From Sva-07 sp963716095 (GTDB lineage Bacteria; Actinomycetota; Acidimicrobiia; Acidimicrobiales; Ilumatobacteraceae): 64,000 bases of DNA. This document shows, piece after piece, positions 60,969-64,000 of the stretch. Each line of letters opens with the position of its first letter. The first letter of the stretch is position 1. The position numbers were made by a program, and so were the translations under genes. The stretch is from contig CAVQSV010000023.1 of assembly GCA_963716095.1 (NCBI GenBank), positions 558,001 through 622,000 of the forward strand, in the 5' to 3' direction. Below the pieces are notes generated by a model, which saw nothing but the letters and a program-made list of their open reading frames with translations, did no database searches and was not told where the DNA came from.

Positions 60969-62042
60969 GTGGACCTGCCGATCGAACCGCCGATCGAACC
61001 GATGTTGGCGAAGCTCGCACGGTCGATCCCCGCCGGTGACCACTGGCTGTTCGAGCCGAAGTGGGACGGATTCCGCTGCATCGTGTTTCGCGACGGTGAC
61101 GAGATGGAACTCTTCTCGCGCAAGCTGCGCCCGCTCGGGCGCTACTTTCCCGAGCTGATCGGCCCGCTGTGTGACGCGCTGCCCGAGCGTTGTGTGGTCG
61201 ACGGCGAGATCGTCGTTGCCGACCCGACCGGAGACGGGCTCGACTTCGATGCGCTTCTGCAGCGGATTCATCCCGCCGACTCTCGTGTCAATCGCTTGGC
61301 TGCGGAGACGCCGGCGGCGTTCGTTGCGTTCGATCTGTTGGCGACGGGCGACCGTTCGTTGCTCGACGAGCCGATGGCGAAGCGTCGTGCTGCGCTCCTC
61401 GAGACGATCGTCGAGAACGAGGCGGTGCACGTCACTCCGGCGACCACCGATCGTGCGGTTGCCGACGACTGGTTCCACCGGTTCGAAGGCGCCGGTCTCG
61501 ACGGCATCGTCGCCAAACCGCTCGACGGTGTGTACCAGCCGGGCAAGCGGACCCTGACCAAGGTGAAGCACCAACGAACCGCCGACTGTGCGGTGGCGGG
61601 CTACCGGATCCACAAGGACGGCAACGGGGTCGGTTCCCTGCTGCTCGGGTTGTTCGACTCCAACGGAGACATGCACTCGGTCGGCGTCGCCGCTTCGTTC
61701 TCGGTCAAACGTCGTGCCGAGCTGCTGGCCGAACTCGAACCGCTCACGCACGACGCCCTCGACGGGCATCCCTGGCGATCGTGGGCCGAGCACGACGGCG
61801 CCGACGCCGGTGCCGGCACCGGCGGTGGAAGCCGATGGAATGCCGGGAAGGACCTGTCCTTCACCCCGATCAGGATGGGACTGGTCGCCGAGGTGTCGTT
61901 CGGGCAGCTGGAGGGTCGCCGGTTCCGTCACGGTGTCGGCTTCCTGCGCTGGCGGCCCGACCGAACACCCGATTCGTGCACGTACGACCAACTCGACGTC
62001 GCCGACCCGGTCTCGTTCCACGACTTCGTCACCAGCGCCTGA
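60969..62042 (+). CDS. ligC: ATP-dependent DNA ligase (LigC-like)
   Basis: A 357-residue stand-alone ATP-dependent DNA ligase. Adenylation motif I is EPKWDGFRCI with Lys31 as the AMP-accepting residue; motif III is AFDLLATGD, motif IV GLDGIVAKPLDG, and motif V TLTKVKHQRT. An OB-fold C-terminal domain follows. It resembles LigC of actinobacteria, implicated in excision repair and back-up end joining. No Ku or LigD partner is in the window. GTG 60969 is 56 bp from the divergent pccB start. Confidence 0.88.
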   Translation: MDLPIEPPIEPMLAKLARSIPAGDHWLFEPKWDGFRCIVFRDGDEMELFSRKLRPLGRYFPELIGPLCDALPERCVVDGEIVVADPTGDGLDFDALLQRIHPADSRVNRLAAETPAAFVAFDLLATGDRSLLDEPMAKRRAALLETIVENEAVHVTPATTDRAVADDWFHRFEGAGLDGIVAKPLDGVYQPGKRTLTKVKHQRTADCAVAGYRIHKDGNGVGSLLLGLFDSNGDMHSVGVAASFSVKRRAELLAELEPLTHDALDGHPWRSWAEHDGADAGAGTGGGSRWNAGKDLSFTPIRMGLVAEVSFGQLEGRRFRHGVGFLRWRPDRTPDSCTYDQLDVADPVSFHDFVTSA

Positions 62043-62079
62043 CCGGCTCGAGCCCGCTCCGCGTGGTCTTCGCCGTCGT

Positions 62080-63915
62080 TCAGGGCTGCGTGGTCGGCGG
62101 GATCGTCACGGTGACCACCGGGGGAACCGTGAGCTGAGTGACCGTTTCGGTGCCGTCGGCGTTGAGGATCGTGAAGCCCTGCGGTGGGCTCGTGAACGCA
62201 CCGGTGGCGGTCACTGCGTTGACCACCAGCGTCCAGTCACCCGCCACGGTGAGGGGCAGGCCCTGCGGGCCTTCGAGGAGCACCGCGACCCCGGCGCCCA
62301 TGAGCGGCACCGGTTGGGTGATGGTGCCGATCGTGTCGTTCGTCGGTGCCGTCAGGACGATCTCGAGCCCTGACAGGTTCTCGTCAGGAGCGTCGACGTC
62401 GACCTCCATCCCGGCGAGCCCCACTCGATCGCTGGTGAGTCGAACCGTGACGTCGAGGTCGGCCTCGGGAGCGTCGACCGTGACCGAGATCGCGTAGTCG
62501 ATCGTCGGGCCCGTCGACACGTTCGACGGTGTCAGCGACAGCAACCACGCACTGAGCGCCAGCACGATGATGCCGACGGCTGCTTCGACCCCGAACGCGC
62601 GGCGAAGGCGATCAGCCATCGGCACGGTCATCTCGTTCGCTCGGGCCAGTCGCTGGTTGATGAACTGCCGAGCAGACACGGCGACGAAGATCATCACGGC
62701 CACGGCCACGGTCTTCAGCAGGAGCACCCGACCGTGCGAGGTTCCGAAGAGGTCGCCGCCGTCGAGCAGGATCATCTGGACGACGCCGGTGGCGATCGTG
62801 ACGCCGATCGCCAGATTCGACAGACGGCCGAATCCGCGCACGGCGTGCACGAGGTCCTCTTCGCCCGGCCCGGCGAGCACGACCCGCGCCAGGAGGACGA
62901 GACCGCCGATCCAGACCGACATCGCCAGCGCATGGATGATCGACAACGGCACACCGATGTACGGCATGTCCATGTCGGTGCGGCTGAACCCGATCGTGGC
63001 GACAGCCAATGCTGGGATGCCCAGCGCTGCCATCTGGGTGACCGGGTCGATCACACGGTCGGGGCGGAATGCGACCCAGGCACACGCAACGGCCAGTACG
63101 AGCCGGGCGACGGCGGCGATCCCGGGGATGCCGGCGGAGAACAGGTCGACCCAATTCGTCGGGTTGAAACCGCTCCCGAGGCCGGAGCCGGTGACCGCTG
63201 CGGTGGCTGCGGCCACGTACAACAGCGACCCGACCATGGCGACCAGCCACACCGCTCGGATGAAGCGGATCGTCACGAGGTACTCGACGCCTTCGGGCCA
63301 TGCAGCAGCGATCACGACGAGTGACCCGAGCAGTACCGCGAGTCCGAACACCGAGAGCAGGCGACCGAGCCAGAGAGGGCCCTGGCCGTCGTCGACATCG
63401 GACAGGTTGGCGACCTCAGTGGTGCTCGCGGTCGTCGGGGTCGAGGTCGCCTCGGTCGGGACGCTGCTGTCGGTGGTCGGCGTGGTGTCCGGCGTGGTCT
63501 CGACCGGAGCGGTGTCGTTCGCGACGTTGAACGTGATGTTGCCCTGCCCGTTGGGGGATCCCTCGGAGTCGCTGACGACGTAGGCAGCGACACATGCGCC
63601 TCTCGGGAGCGGGTCGATGACCTCGGCGGTCATGGTGAGGAGGTCGTCGCTGACCTGTCGTGGCCCGACGGTGTACAGGTCGTCGCACGTCAGGGTGATC
63701 GTGTTCACCTCGCCCAGCTCTTCGCTGAACGTGAAGGAGATCGTTTCCGGCGACTGCTCGATGGTCGAGCCATCGGCGGGGTCGGAGGAGACCAGCGTGT
63801 TCTCGGCGAAGGAGGTGCCGGGCGACAGCGCCGCCACGCCCAAGATGGCGAGCAGCGTCGCGACGATTGCTCGGCGGAACCGTGCCGCAGTTCGGGGTGC
63901 TCTGTGCTCGTTCAC
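62080..63915 (-). CDS. CopC-CopD fusion protein lacking copper-site His
   Basis: A 611-residue fusion. A signal peptide ends at SFA, then a CopC-like domain (LVSSDPADGSTIEQSPETI, FTFSEEL), a Thr-rich linker, and a CopD domain of about eight helices, with a further soluble beta domain and TIPPTTQP end. CopC normally begins its mature chain with His and has a DGHPVSG loop; here it begins ENTLV and reads EGSPNGQ, so both usual copper His are missing. It may bind another ligand or have lost copper function. It is convergent with ligC. Confidence 0.78.
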   Translation of the reverse strand: MNEHRAPRTAARFRRAIVATLLAILGVAALSPGTSFAENTLVSSDPADGSTIEQSPETISFTFSEELGEVNTITLTCDDLYTVGPRQVSDDLLTMTAEVIDPLPRGACVAAYVVSDSEGSPNGQGNITFNVANDTAPVETTPDTTPTTDSSVPTEATSTPTTASTTEVANLSDVDDGQGPLWLGRLLSVFGLAVLLGSLVVIAAAWPEGVEYLVTIRFIRAVWLVAMVGSLLYVAAATAAVTGSGLGSGFNPTNWVDLFSAGIPGIAAVARLVLAVACAWVAFRPDRVIDPVTQMAALGIPALAVATIGFSRTDMDMPYIGVPLSIIHALAMSVWIGGLVLLARVVLAGPGEEDLVHAVRGFGRLSNLAIGVTIATGVVQMILLDGGDLFGTSHGRVLLLKTVAVAVMIFVAVSARQFINQRLARANEMTVPMADRLRRAFGVEAAVGIIVLALSAWLLSLTPSNVSTGPTIDYAISVTVDAPEADLDVTVRLTSDRVGLAGMEVDVDAPDENLSGLEIVLTAPTNDTIGTITQPVPLMGAGVAVLLEGPQGLPLTVAGDWTLVVNAVTATGAFTSPPQGFTILNADGTETVTQLTVPPVVTVTIPPTTQP

Positions 63916-64000
63916 GATCGCCCGAGGCTACTTCGCCACCGACCCACCGGCCTGGGCACCTGCGACTGTCGGTGCGGTGATCACCTCAGACGTCGCCACG
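63916..64000. other. Right window edge, nothing identified
   Basis: The last 85 bases, upstream of the CopC-CopD start, show no gene, hairpin or recognisable promoter element. Confidence 0.4.

Overview
The window reads as the chromosome of a high-GC actinobacterium, most likely an Acidimicrobiia (Ilumatobacter-like) relative. This rests on the mycothiol gene mshA, a SigR/RsrA pair, an RsiG-like protein, Rex beside hemACD, MeaA-type mutase, LigC, and mycobacterium-like local gene order (mshA, a YbjN-type gene, proC, a galE2/Rv0502-like pair, hem genes). The placement is inferred from gene content and protein style only. No prophage, insertion sequence, CRISPR array or rRNA was seen.

Layout. 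1-8 kb: tesB (cut by the edge), pyrE, an FAD-linked hydroxyacid dehydrogenase, a frameshifted MMPL transporter, a frameshifted flavin monooxygenase and a small membrane protein. 8.2-8.5 kb: tRNA-Glu, tRNA-Asp and tRNA-Phe on the minus strand, next to a decayed plsY. 8.9-12.4 kb: crtZ, two alpha/beta hydrolases, a LysM lipoprotein and a 2OG-oxygenase-like protein. 12.4-17.4 kb (minus): meaA/ecm mutase, aat, 3-hydroxyacyl-CoA dehydrogenase, a cyclophilin lipoprotein and a membrane partner. 17.4-25 kb (plus): a membrane protein, MoaD-like, RsiG-like (frameshifted), mshA, ybjN, proC (frameshifted), SAM hydrolase and an acyl-CoA ligase.

24.8-35.4 kb is the heme block: rex (with a Rex-type operator), hemA, hemC, hemD, then two convergent beta-sandwich surface protein genes, then hemB and hemL. 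These enzymes cover glutamyl-tRNA to uroporphyrinogen III. 35-43 kb: renalase-like oxidoreductase, hydrolase, degenerate acyltransferase, epimerase, two secreted M23 peptidases, a phosphatase-like protein without its catalytic Cys, tilS, and rsrA-sigR. 43-52.5 kb: MarR, a hydrolase, tRNA-Thr, then a carotenoid block: crtA-like, a divergent plsY-like gene, a GT2 glycosyltransferase, a second CrtI-type desaturase, cruF, crtB, crtI and crtE. The enzymes suggest an acyclic hydroxylated, possibly glycosylated and acylated carotenoid. 52.6-64 kb: hotdog dehydratase-like protein, xseB/xseA, rmuC, metallophosphatase, two proline-rich RDD proteins around accE and pccB, ligC, and a CopC-CopD fusion lacking the expected copper-binding His residues.

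Two cross-cutting signals stand out. Several conserved genes (mmpL, flavin monooxygenase, rsiG, proC, probably one hydrolase) each carry one apparent single-base frameshift, which may be residual sequence error or real decay. A family of short near-palindromes of about 31 bases centred on GGTGTCAGACACC-like cores sits directly at stop codons.
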